Below are positions 47,657 to 54,715 of a DNA stretch of 64,000 nt, one piece after another (the stretch's first letter is position 1; each line of letters starts with the position of its first letter). Made by a program: the position numbers and the translations under genes. This stretch comes from an uncultured Ruminococcus sp. (GTDB lineage Bacteria; Bacillota; Clostridia; Oscillospirales; Acutalibacteraceae): NCBI GenBank assembly GCA_902793125.1, contig CADBCC010000011.1:27039-91038 (forward strand), read 5' to 3'. A model generated the notes under the pieces. The model had not been told where the DNA came from. It saw only the letters and a program-made list of their open reading frames with translations, and made no database searches.

Positions 47657-49501
47657 ATGATTAACAAGAATGTTGAAAAACTGCTTTTAAAAGTTCAAAA
47701 ACCCGGCCGTTATGTCGGCGGGGAAATGAACTCCGTTAAAAAAATTAAAGATGAAATAGATGTACGCTTCGCTTTCTGCTTTCCCGATACGTATGAAATA
47801 GGTATGTCGCATCTTGGAATGAAGATTCTGTACAGCATTTTTAATAATGTTCCGTATATATGGTGCGAGCGTGTTTTTGCGCCGTGGCTCGATATGGAAA
47901 ATATAATGAAAGAAAGGAATATACCTCTTTTCGCGCTTGAAAGCGGAGATCCGATTACGGATTTTGATTTTATCGGATTTACGTTGCAGTACGAGTTAAG
48001 CTATACCAATGTTCTTAATATGCTTAAACTCGCAAATATACCGATTAAATCAAAAGACAGAACCGAGCTAAATCAAATTGTTGTCGCGGGAGGTCCTTGC
48101 GCGTGTAATCCCGAGCCTTTGGCTGATTTTATTGATATATTCTTTATAGGTGAGGGAGAAGAAGTTGATTTAGAAGTAATAGAGCTTTACAGAAAATGCA
48201 AGGCTGAAAATAAAACAAAAGAAGAATTTTTAAATCTTGCCGCACAAATTAAAGGTGTTTACGTTCCGGCGTTATATGATGTTGAGTATAACGATGATTT
48301 TACAATAAAAAGCTTTATTCCCAAGAACGGCGCTCCTTCCGTTGTTGAAAAGCGCCTTATGCTTAATATGGACAAAAGCTATTATCCTGAAAATTTTGTA
48401 GTTCCTAATATTGAAATAGTACACGACAGAGCAGTATCCGAGATTTTCAGGGGATGTATAAGAGGGTGCAGATTTTGTCAGGCAGGTTTTTTATATCGTC
48501 CCGTACGTGAGAAATCAGTTGATGTTATAGATGAACAATGCCACGCGTTATGTAACAATACAGGTTATGACGAGGTTTCATTATCGTCATTAAGTTCTTC
48601 TGATTATACTAAAATTGTTCCTCTTTTGGAAAAGCTGAATTCTTGGTCGAATGATGAAAAAGTCAGTTTGTCACTACCTTCACTCAGAGTTGACGGATTC
48701 AGCGAGGAAATTTTAGAGAAGATAAATACAGTAAGAAAAAGCGGACTTACCTTCGCTCCCGAGGCCGGAACCCAGCGTTTAAGAGATGTAATTAACAAAA
48801 ATGTTTTTGAGGACGAGCTTATGGAGACATGTTCAAAAGCGTTTAACTCAGGCTGGAATAAAGTAAAACTGTATTTTATGATAGGACTTCCTACCGAAAC
48901 TTACGAGGATGTAGAAGGTATAGCTCATCTTTCACAAAAGGTTGTAGATACTTTCTATCGCTGCGAGAACAAACCTAAAGGCAAGGGCGTTACAGTTACA
49001 ATCTCCACAGCCTCATTTGTACCTAAACCGTTCACTCCGTTCCAGTGGTTTCCGCAAAACTCACGCAAGGAACTTATGGATAAACAGCTTCATATTAAAG
49101 ATACTATTACTACAAAAAAGGTTAATTATAACTATCACGACGCTGATACAAGTTATATTGAAGCGGTATTCGCCCGAGGTGACAGAAGACTTTGCAAAGT
49201 TATGGAAAAAGCTTTGGAAAAAGGATTCCATTTTGACGGTTGGAATGACTGCTTCTTTTTAGAAAAATGGCTTAAAATTTTTGACGAGTGCGGTATTGAT
49301 CCCGATTTTTACGCGTGTCGTGAAAGAAGCTTTGACGAAATTCTGCCCTGGGATTTCCTCGATTACGGCGTAAGCAAAGAATTCCTTAAAAAAGAATGCG
49401 AAAAAGCATATAACGATACTACAACTCCGCATTGTAGATTAAAATGCAGTAACTGCGGAGCGGCGAAGTACGGGGGAGGTGTATGCTTTGAAAGACGTTA
49501 G
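47657..49501 (+). CDS. TIGR03960 family B12-binding/radical SAM protein
   Basis: A 614-residue protein. The N-terminal part (VDVRFAFCFPDTYEIGMSHLG-like region near residues 33-52, ending in GEGEEVDLEVIELY near 180) resembles the cobalamin-binding-like domain of the family. The radical-SAM cluster motif is IFRGCIRGCRFCQAGFLYRP near residue 270 (CxxxCxxC). The C-terminus carries CRLKCSNCGAAKYGGGVC, a second cysteine group. Function is unknown. It overlaps and is coupled with the TIGR03936 gene, its usual partner. Confidence 0.9.
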   Translation: MINKNVEKLLLKVQKPGRYVGGEMNSVKKIKDEIDVRFAFCFPDTYEIGMSHLGMKILYSIFNNVPYIWCERVFAPWLDMENIMKERNIPLFALESGDPITDFDFIGFTLQYELSYTNVLNMLKLANIPIKSKDRTELNQIVVAGGPCACNPEPLADFIDIFFIGEGEEVDLEVIELYRKCKAENKTKEEFLNLAAQIKGVYVPALYDVEYNDDFTIKSFIPKNGAPSVVEKRLMLNMDKSYYPENFVVPNIEIVHDRAVSEIFRGCIRGCRFCQAGFLYRPVREKSVDVIDEQCHALCNNTGYDEVSLSSLSSSDYTKIVPLLEKLNSWSNDEKVSLSLPSLRVDGFSEEILEKINTVRKSGLTFAPEAGTQRLRDVINKNVFEDELMETCSKAFNSGWNKVKLYFMIGLPTETYEDVEGIAHLSQKVVDTFYRCENKPKGKGVTVTISTASFVPKPFTPFQWFPQNSRKELMDKQLHIKDTITTKKVNYNYHDADTSYIEAVFARGDRRLCKVMEKALEKGFHFDGWNDCFFLEKWLKIFDECGIDPDFYACRERSFDEILPWDFLDYGVSKEFLKKECEKAYNDTTTPHCRLKCSNCGAAKYGGGVCFERR

Positions 49502-50147
49502 AGTATGGTTTACTAAAAAAGACGAATGTAAATTCATATCCCACCTCGATTTAAACCGCGTTATGCTCAGAGCCCTACACAAAAGCAGAATACCTATATG
49601 GCATACGGAGGGTTTTAACGTTCATCCTTACGCAACATTTCCGCTTCCTTTATCTTTAGGCTTTGAGGGCGAGCGCGAGTGTATGGATGTACGTCTGATT
49701 GAAGAATATTCTTTTAAAGAAATAAAAGACAAGCTTAATGAAAGCCTGCCAAGCGGAATACGTATTTTTGACGTTACCGAGCCCGAAATGAAAGCAAAAG
49801 AAATAACTTTTTCGGTTTTTAAAATCAAATTAACGTCCGAAAGCGTTAACGCGGACGAGCTTTATAAGGATATTAACGAGCTTTTCGCAAAAGATGAAGT
49901 ATTGGTTGAAAAGAAAACCAAAAAGAAAGGTTTTAAGGAAATTAACTTAAAACCTTATCTTAACAATCATAAAATCGAACGTAATATAGGCGGCGCGATA
50001 TTGAATATAACGCTTCCGGCGGGCAGTGTTACAAATATAAATCCCTTGCTTATTCAGAAAGCTTTAGAGAGATATTACAATATAAACGTGTATTTTGACG
50101 TTGTAAAAACAGATATGCTTGATAAAAATCTAAAAAGTTTTAAATAA
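49488..50147 (+). CDS. TIGR03936 (DUF2344) radical-SAM-linked protein
   Basis: A 219-residue protein beginning MKDVRVWFTKKDECKFISHLDLNRVMLRALHKS. The conserved WHTEGFNVHPYATFPLPLSLG follows. This is DUF2344/TIGR03936, which lies beside or is fused to TIGR03960 proteins. I chose TTG at 49488 with GGAGGTG 6 bp upstream; the alternative GTG at 49479 is inside that site. In other Clostridia this pair is usually followed by rng and rplU; here tRNA-Ser follows instead. Confidence 0.88.
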   Translation: MKDVRVWFTKKDECKFISHLDLNRVMLRALHKSRIPIWHTEGFNVHPYATFPLPLSLGFEGERECMDVRLIEEYSFKEIKDKLNESLPSGIRIFDVTEPEMKAKEITFSVFKIKLTSESVNADELYKDINELFAKDEVLVEKKTKKKGFKEINLKPYLNNHKIERNIGGAILNITLPAGSVTNINPLLIQKALERYYNINVYFDVVKTDMLDKNLKSFK

Positions 50148-50150
50148 AAC

Positions 50151-50179
50151 TTGATTTTTCACGAGTATTGATATATAAT
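50151..50179 (+). promoter_or_regulatory. Promoter of tRNA-Ser
   Basis: TTGATT (50151-50156), 17 bp, TATAAT (50174-50179), 15 bp before the mature tRNA 5' end. Confidence 0.8.
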
Positions 50180-50193
50180 AGTCGAGGTCGCAT

Positions 50194-50286
50194 GCAGAGA
50201 TGTCCGAGCTGGCCGAAGGAGCATGATTGGAAATCATGTGTACGGTAATCATCGTACCGAGGGTTCGAATCCCTCTCTCTGCGCCA
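50194..50286 (+). tRNA. tRNA-Ser (GGA)
   Basis: The acceptor stem GCAGAGA/TCTCTGC, discriminator G and encoded CCA give 93 nt. The anticodon loop TTGGAAA is closed by CATGA/TCATG, with anticodon GGA at 50229-50231. A long class II variable arm (TACGGTAATCATCGTACC) and the T-loop TTCGAAT in a GAGGG/CCCTC stem complete a serine tRNA. A terminator follows at once, then the tRNA-tail element. Confidence 0.97.
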
Positions 50287-50485
50287 GTAAAAAACCGCAT
50301 ACCCAAACGGGTATACGGTTTTTTATTTGCGTAAAATAGAGAGAGGGATTCGAAGCGCGCCGTAAAGAAAATGCTCCGGGGGAGCGTTTTTAGGCGTGAG
50401 CGTTTATGAATGTTTTAGCTATGCTACACATCCCAAGGTTCGAGATGAAAGTTTTCTCATAGATGAACATACTCTCTCTGCGCCA
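50287..50485 (+). repeat. tRNA-tail element, unit A1 (199 nt tail to tail)
   Basis: A non-coding unit after tRNA-Ser. In order it holds the tRNA terminator; AGAGAGAGGGATTCGAA at 50338-50354, the exact 17-nt reverse complement of tRNA bases 50264-50280; and a hairpin at 50358-50396 with base stem CGCC/GGCG, internal loop GTAAAG/TA and upper stem AAAATGCTCC/GGAGCGTTTT. Next come GTGAGCGTT and a CAAGGTTCGAGATGAA segment whose GTTC (50438-50441) can pair with GAAC (50465-50468). It ends with a direct copy of the tRNA 3' end, CTCTCTCTGCGCCAGT at 50472-50487, matching 50273-50288 exactly. The AGAGAGAG and CTCTCTCT ends can close the unit. No reading frame of note. Confidence 0.85.
50288..50324 (+). 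terminator. Intrinsic terminator of tRNA-Ser
   Basis: The stem AAACCGcATACCC/GGGTATaCGGTTT, with an AAAC loop, is followed by a T-run. It starts 2 bp after the CCA. Its apex (TACCCAAACGGGTA) resembles that of the terminator behind the second tRNA. Confidence 0.9.
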
Positions 50486-50656
50486 GTTTCGTAGAAAAGA
50501 GAGGGATTCGAAGCAGTCCAGTACAAAATATAGTCGTCTCACTTCGCCCTAAGAGCGGGCTCGTGAAACTCCTTATTTTGCACAGCGCTTATGCTCCCTT
50601 AATCCGCCGTTTATGATGTTAGAAAGTATATGAAATCTTTCCAAAGGCGGCTATGG
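50486..50656 (+). repeat. tRNA-tail element, degenerate second unit A2
   Basis: Twelve bases after the tail copy, AGAGAGGGATTCGAAGC (50498-50514) repeats the inverted tRNA-tail sequence of unit A1. It is followed by a diverged version of the internal hairpin (AAAATA/TATTTT, then CAGCGCTT in place of GAGCGTT). A further imperfect hairpin follows (CCGCC at 50603-50607 with GGCGG at 50646-50650). No third tail copy is visible before the rubrerythrin terminator. I read it as a decayed or truncated unit; I see no gene here. Confidence 0.55.
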
Positions 50657-50658
50657 TT

Positions 50659-50672
50659 CTCGGGACACCCGA
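50659..50672 (-). terminator. Hairpin after rubrerythrin
   Basis: A 6-bp stem CTCGGG/CCCGAG with a 3-nt loop immediately follows the rubrerythrin stop on the minus strand. It has no T-tract, so termination may be weak. Confidence 0.45.
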
Positions 50673-50673
50673 G

Positions 50674-51225
50674 TTAGTAATTCTCCGCGTGGATCTCAAA
50701 GAAGCTCTGCGGATGAGCGCATACGGGGCAAACCTCGGGAGCTTTTGTACCTACAACGATATGTCCGCAGTTTCTGCATTCCCAAACCTTAACCTCGCTC
50801 TTTTCAAATACCTGAGCCGTTTCTACATTGTTGAGTAAAGCTCTATAGCGTTCTTCGTGCATTTTTTCAATTGCCGCAACGCCTCTGAATTTTTCCGCTA
50901 ACTCGTGGAAACCTTCTTCGTCCGCTGTCTTAGCGAAGCCCTCGTACATATCTGTCCACTCGTAGTTTTCGCCGTCAGCCGCGGCTTTAAGGTTCTCGGT
51001 AGTAGTTCCGATACCTTTAAGCTCCTTAAACCATAGTTTAGCGTGTTCCTTTTCGTTATCGGCGGTTTTCTGGAATAAAGCCGAAATCTGCTGATAGCCT
51101 TCTTTTTTAGCTACAGACGCGAAATATGTGTACTTGTTTCGAGCCTGTGATTCGCCGGCAAAAGCCGCTTCTAAGTTTTTTTCGGTCTGAGTTCCCGCGT
51201 AGGGATTCTTTTTAATGTCTGACAT
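50674..51225 (-). CDS. rbr: Rubrerythrin
   Basis: A cytoplasmic peroxide scavenger of anaerobes. The 183-residue protein has a ferritin-like diiron four-helix domain with ExxH-type ligands ([43 protein letters not shown]). A C-terminal rubredoxin-like iron site follows: [12 protein letters not shown] and [11 protein letters not shown] (two CxxC). Length is normal. It lies 12 bp downstream of the TIGR01212 gene, and the pair is probably cotranscribed. Confidence 0.97.
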   Translation of the reverse strand: MSDIKKNPYAGTQTEKNLEAAFAGESQARNKYTYFASVAKKEGYQQISALFQKTADNEKEHAKLWFKELKGIGTTTENLKAAADGENYEWTDMYEGFAKTADEEGFHELAEKFRGVAAIEKMHEERYRALLNNVETAQVFEKSEVKVWECRNCGHIVVGTKAPEVCPVCAHPQSFFEIHAENY

Positions 51226-51237
51226 AATGTCCTCCTT

Positions 51238-52143
51238 TTATAATTTACTGCCTTGAATAATATTTCTTGATTCAAGCTGATTGTTGATGTAATTTAATAC
51301 ATGTTTTTTATCTGCGCTCCAGAGCGGAGCGATAAGTGTTTTTTTGTAGCCGTCACCCGTGATTCGGTGAATAATAACATTTTCGGGTAAAAGCTCAATT
51401 GATTTACAGATTATATCTGTATACTTTTCGAGGCTTAGTGCTTCAAATTTTTTATCTGAAAATTCTTTTTCCAAATCCGTATCTTTTATTATGTGAAGAA
51501 GCTGCAGCTTTATACCGTCAGTTATATTTCCTACATACTTAATCGTTTCAAGCATCATACGTTCAGTTTCGTACGGTAAACCTATTATAACATGAGTTAC
51601 AACATTAATTCCACATTTGTGTAATTTTTTTACAGCCTTTTTATAAACTTCCGTATCATATCCGCGTCTTATATATTCTGCTGTTTTTTGATGAATTGTC
51701 TGCAAACCTAATTCAACCGTAACAGGTTTCAATTTATTAATTTCAGACAACAAATTAAGGATATTATCATCAATACAATCAGGTCTTGTGGCAATTGAAA
51801 GTTCAACAATATAATCGGGCTTTACAGCCGTATAGTATATTTTCCTTAGGTACTCAATATCGGCGTAAGTGTTTGTGAACGGCTGAAAGTAAGCGATATA
51901 AAGATTATCGCTGGTTTTTGATTTAACGCGCTGTTTGGCGTTTTCAAGCTGGCTAATTATATCAATATCAAATTTGCTCGAAAACTCGCCTGAACCGCCT
52001 TTAGAGCAAAATATACAGCCTCGTGTATCAATTTTACCATCACGGTTAGGGCAGGTCATACCGCCGTTTATTGATAGTTTGTATACTTTTTTACCGTATT
52101 TATTCTTATAATATTCGTTAAAAGAATTATAATGTTTATTCAT
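51238..52143 (-). CDS. TIGR01212 family radical SAM protein
   Basis: A 301-residue radical-SAM protein. The cluster cysteines are in MTCPNRDGKIDTRGCIFCSKGGSGEF near residue 30. Then come the family segment LYIAYFQPFTNTYAD, VELSIATRPDCI, VELGLQTIHQKTAEYIRRGY and THVIIGLPYETERMMLET. These match the TIGR01212 (YhcC-like) group, whose substrate is not settled. Start at ATG 52143. It diverges from DUF3783 and is followed by rubrerythrin. Confidence 0.92.
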   Translation of the reverse strand: MNKHYNSFNEYYKNKYGKKVYKLSINGGMTCPNRDGKIDTRGCIFCSKGGSGEFSSKFDIDIISQLENAKQRVKSKTSDNLYIAYFQPFTNTYADIEYLRKIYYTAVKPDYIVELSIATRPDCIDDNILNLLSEINKLKPVTVELGLQTIHQKTAEYIRRGYDTEVYKKAVKKLHKCGINVVTHVIIGLPYETERMMLETIKYVGNITDGIKLQLLHIIKDTDLEKEFSDKKFEALSLEKYTDIICKSIELLPENVIIHRITGDGYKKTLIAPLWSADKKHVLNYINNQLESRNIIQGSKL

Positions 52144-52146
52144 AAT

Positions 52147-52175
52147 TTGACAATGTTAGTTAATTTTTTTATAAT
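52147..52175 (+). promoter_or_regulatory. Promoter of the DUF3783 gene
   Basis: TTGACA (52147-52152), 17 bp, TATAAT (52170-52175): a near-consensus promoter 15 bp before the ATG, so the leader is only a few bases long. Confidence 0.8.
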
Positions 52176-52190
52176 AGTTAAGGTGATTTT

Positions 52191-52568
52191 ATGCCGAAAC
52201 TTTTAATGTACAATATTGAAAAAAGAAAATCTATTGAAATAAAAAACCTCTGCCGTAAGCTTAATATAAGCTATTCGGATATTGATAAGTCCGATTACGG
52301 GCTAACTTTGGAGAGCCTTTTGGAATTATCCGAAAACAACTCAAAAAGTGAGGGAGAGGATTTTAACGAAGAAATGCTTTTGCTTGCTGATTTCGGAGAG
52401 GGAGTTTTTAATTTATTCCTGTCTTTGCTTAGAAAGAAGAAATGTACCGTTTCGCTTAAAGCCGTTTTAACCGATACAAACAGAAAATTTACTTCTTATG
52501 AGCTTTTTAATGAAATATCACAGGAGCATCAGGCGATGCAAAAAGGTGAGAAGTTCCATCAGGCGTAA
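52191..52568 (+). CDS. DUF3783 protein
   Basis: A 125-residue soluble protein with DUF3783-like organisation: MPKLLMYNIEKRKSIEIKNLCRKLNISYSDI, then an acidic linker, and a C-terminal CTVSLKAVLTDTNRKFTSYELFNEISQEHQAM block. The family is common in Clostridia and has no known function. It is monocistronic; its 3' end overlaps the convergent unknown gene by 10 bp, so no terminator lies between them. Confidence 0.8.
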   Translation: MPKLLMYNIEKRKSIEIKNLCRKLNISYSDIDKSDYGLTLESLLELSENNSKSEGEDFNEEMLLLADFGEGVFNLFLSLLRKKKCTVSLKAVLTDTNRKFTSYELFNEISQEHQAMQKGEKFHQA

Positions 52569-53239
52569 AGCCTTATGTAATCCATAAATTTCCTGTAAAT
52601 CTTGCCTTCGATTTCTTCTATATCTTTATCAATTCCGCCGTTGAAAAACAATTCGTTGTGCGCGCTTAGAGCCCTGTACATCGAGATAAGGTATCCACGT
52701 ACTTTGTTCTGGAGATCTTCGCTTAGTTCTTTTCCGTTGGAAAGTCCCATGTAAAGGTTTCCGTCGTTGATCTGAGCAGGTAATATTTCTTTAATATTCT
52801 GAAAACGATTTGTTCTCTTCATATCTTTATAAAAATCTTTAATAGAAAACTCGTTTTTGTCCTTAATATCCGTGTTTTTATCAACGATTTCCTCACATCT
52901 TCTGAGGTCAAAGTATTCGTCGGTCATATATTTATAAAGATTATTCCGGTTAGTTTTAAGAACTTTATATAATCTTATATTGTAAAGAGCGTTTTCAAGA
53001 CAGGATAGTGATGAGAATATCATATTGTTATCAAGTTGAGCTGTCATATTAAAGATATTCTGATAAATACTTTTGTTAATTAATATTAACGTTAGTTTTT
53101 CCTGCTCTTTGTATTCTTCCATAATAGTAGGCTCAATAAGATACTGCGCTGTAAAGCCGTACATACTTCGAACATAGTTTTTGAACAGCTTATAAAAATC
53201 ATTTAAAAATTCAGCGTTTTCAATTGTAAATGTAAACAT
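52559..53239 (-). CDS. Unrecognised 226-residue protein
   Basis: I do not recognise this protein. It is predicted soluble and mainly helical, with no signal peptide, and is rich in Tyr, Asn and Lys. It starts MFTFTIENAEFLNDFYKLFKNYVRSMYGF, has a charged middle (DKNTDIKDKNEFSIKDFYKDM) and ends GKIYRKFMDYIRLYA. I chose ATG 53239 (GGTGAT 5 bp upstream). It has its own promoter and converges with DUF3783, with a 10-bp 3' overlap. The codon and base composition match the neighbours, so recent transfer is not indicated. Confidence 0.8.
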   Translation of the reverse strand: MFTFTIENAEFLNDFYKLFKNYVRSMYGFTAQYLIEPTIMEEYKEQEKLTLILINKSIYQNIFNMTAQLDNNMIFSSLSCLENALYNIRLYKVLKTNRNNLYKYMTDEYFDLRRCEEIVDKNTDIKDKNEFSIKDFYKDMKRTNRFQNIKEILPAQINDGNLYMGLSNGKELSEDLQNKVRGYLISMYRALSAHNELFFNGGIDKDIEEIEGKIYRKFMDYIRLYA

Positions 53240-53256
53240 AATAATCACCGATTAAT

Positions 53257-53285
53257 AGTATAAAGTAAATACCTTAAAAATGCAA
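53257..53285 (-). promoter_or_regulatory. Promoter of the unrecognised gene
   Basis: Minus strand: TTGCAT (53285-53280), 17 bp, TATACT (53262-53257). Confidence 0.7.
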
Positions 53286-53332
53286 ATATTTATTAGATTT
53301 AATTGGTAAATTCTGATAAATAAGAAAATTTA

Positions 53333-53360
53333 TTGTTTTTTTATCAATTTATAGTATAAT
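53333..53360 (+). promoter_or_regulatory. Promoter of the GH25 gene
   Basis: TTGTTT (53333-53338), 16 bp, TATAAT (53355-53360), 32 bp before the ATG. Confidence 0.7.
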
Positions 53361-53392
53361 ATAGAACTATAAAATATAAAGGATATGAAAAA

Positions 53393-54670
53393 ATGAAAAG
53401 GATAAAGTTAATTACGATTTCGCTTGTGTTGGCGTTAATTACGCTTATAAGCGTATTTCCGACAAGCGCTAAAAAGCTCACAAGCATAAAAATGAATTAC
53501 GATTATCACTACGGTCTTGACGTTTCTACCTGGAACAGAAGCATTAATATCGACAAAATTAAAAAATCTAATGTTGAGTTCGCTATTATCCGAATCGGAT
53601 ATTATAAAAAAGACGGCGGTCATCTTGACGTTCGCTTTAAAGAAAACGTAAAAAAATGCGCTAAAAACGGAATAGAATTCGGCGTTTATGTTTATTCTTA
53701 TGTATATTCTAAAAGTGATAATTTAAAATGCGCAAAATGGGTACATAAAAATCTAAAAGCTATGGGTAATTACTGCAAAAATGTTAAAACAATTCCCGTA
53801 GCCTATGATATAGAAGATAAGGCTCAGACTAAAGCGGTTTCTAAACATAAAATCTCACGCAAGTATTTATTTGACAGCGTATGTAAATTTTGCAATAAGA
53901 TTAAAAGTTACGGTTATCCGCCCGTAGTCTATTCTTTCCAGGGATTTTTTCAAAGTTATCTTAATATAACAAAGCTTCAGAAGAAGGGTTATAAAATCTG
54001 GTACGCTCAATGGCCGTATTTCCATCATCTTAATACAACCGTTAAAAAGATGATGTATAATGGTACTTACGCGGATATATGGCAGTTTTCCGACGCATTA
54101 ACCATCGGCGGTAAGGTTTTCGATACGAATGTATGTTACGATGATTTTTATGACTACAGTAAAGAGAATAAGAATATAAAAGTTGAAGGTTTAAATAATG
54201 TATACAGCCTCGGCAACTCAGCGTCAAAAAAGCCGTCATTTAAAGTGTACAACGGTTCAAAGCTTCTTAAAAAGGATAAAGATTATAAGCTTATATATTT
54301 TAAAAACAACAGAGCCGGAAAAGCCAAGATAAAAGTTATTGTTTATAAAAACTCGTCGTATTACACAACAAAGACTTTATTCTTTGATTTAAAACCGCGT
54401 ATTCCACAGAGCGTTAAAACCAAAAGCTATAAGAATAAAATTAATCTGAGCTGGACAAAGTCAAAAGGCGCAAGCTACTATGAGATTTTTGAGCTTGATG
54501 AAAATGACGGTACATACAATCAGATTGATAAAATAAAGTCAAATTCATATACTAACTATGATTTAGAGCCGAATTCAACTGTGAAAATGAGAATACGCGC
54601 CGTTTATAACAGAAACGGAAAGAAATATTCAAGCGCGTTTAAGAATATTTCGGTTAAAACTAAAAGTTAA
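53393..54670 (+). CDS. Secreted GH25 muramidase with C-terminal FN3-like domain
   Basis: A predicted extracellular lysozyme-type N-acetylmuramidase. The 425-residue protein has a signal peptide (KRIKLITISLVLALITLISVFPTSA). A GH25 barrel spans about residues 40-250: YGLDVSTWNRSI, FAIIRIGY, the catalytic-type VAYDIED near 141, IWYAQWPYF and ADIWQFSD. Then come an Ig-like region (about 265-335) and an FN3 domain (about 338-425: KNKINLSWTKSKGASYYEIFE). It is basic, lysine-rich and monocistronic, with promoter and terminator. A role in cell-wall turnover or competition is inference. Confidence 0.9.
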   Translation: MKRIKLITISLVLALITLISVFPTSAKKLTSIKMNYDYHYGLDVSTWNRSINIDKIKKSNVEFAIIRIGYYKKDGGHLDVRFKENVKKCAKNGIEFGVYVYSYVYSKSDNLKCAKWVHKNLKAMGNYCKNVKTIPVAYDIEDKAQTKAVSKHKISRKYLFDSVCKFCNKIKSYGYPPVVYSFQGFFQSYLNITKLQKKGYKIWYAQWPYFHHLNTTVKKMMYNGTYADIWQFSDALTIGGKVFDTNVCYDDFYDYSKENKNIKVEGLNNVYSLGNSASKKPSFKVYNGSKLLKKDKDYKLIYFKNNRAGKAKIKVIVYKNSSYYTTKTLFFDLKPRIPQSVKTKSYKNKINLSWTKSKGASYYEIFELDENDGTYNQIDKIKSNSYTNYDLEPNSTVKMRIRAVYNRNGKKYSSAFKNISVKTKS

Positions 54671-54682
54671 GATTATATAAAT

Positions 54683-54715
54683 TAAAGGCAGTTCATTGAA
54701 CTGCCTTAATTTTTT
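54683..54715. terminator. Bidirectional terminator between GH25 and the ntp operon
   Basis: A 10-bp stem AAGGCAGTTC/GAACTGCCTT with an ATT loop is followed by AATTTTTT. On the other strand the preceding ATTAA gives a T-rich tail for the V-ATPase operon. Confidence 0.88.

Noticed and set aside
50288-50324. Similar terminator apex (ACCCAA..CGGGT) at both tRNA loci as a specific element motif
   Set aside because: A comparable apex, ACCCAAAACGGGT on the minus strand, also occurs in the terminator at 39693-39720, so it may be a common local terminator type rather than part of the element.
50653-50838. A 61-codon plus-strand frame beside the tRNA-tail element
   Set aside because: It is antisense to the rubrerythrin C-terminus and has no ribosome site; its openness follows from the rubrerythrin codons.
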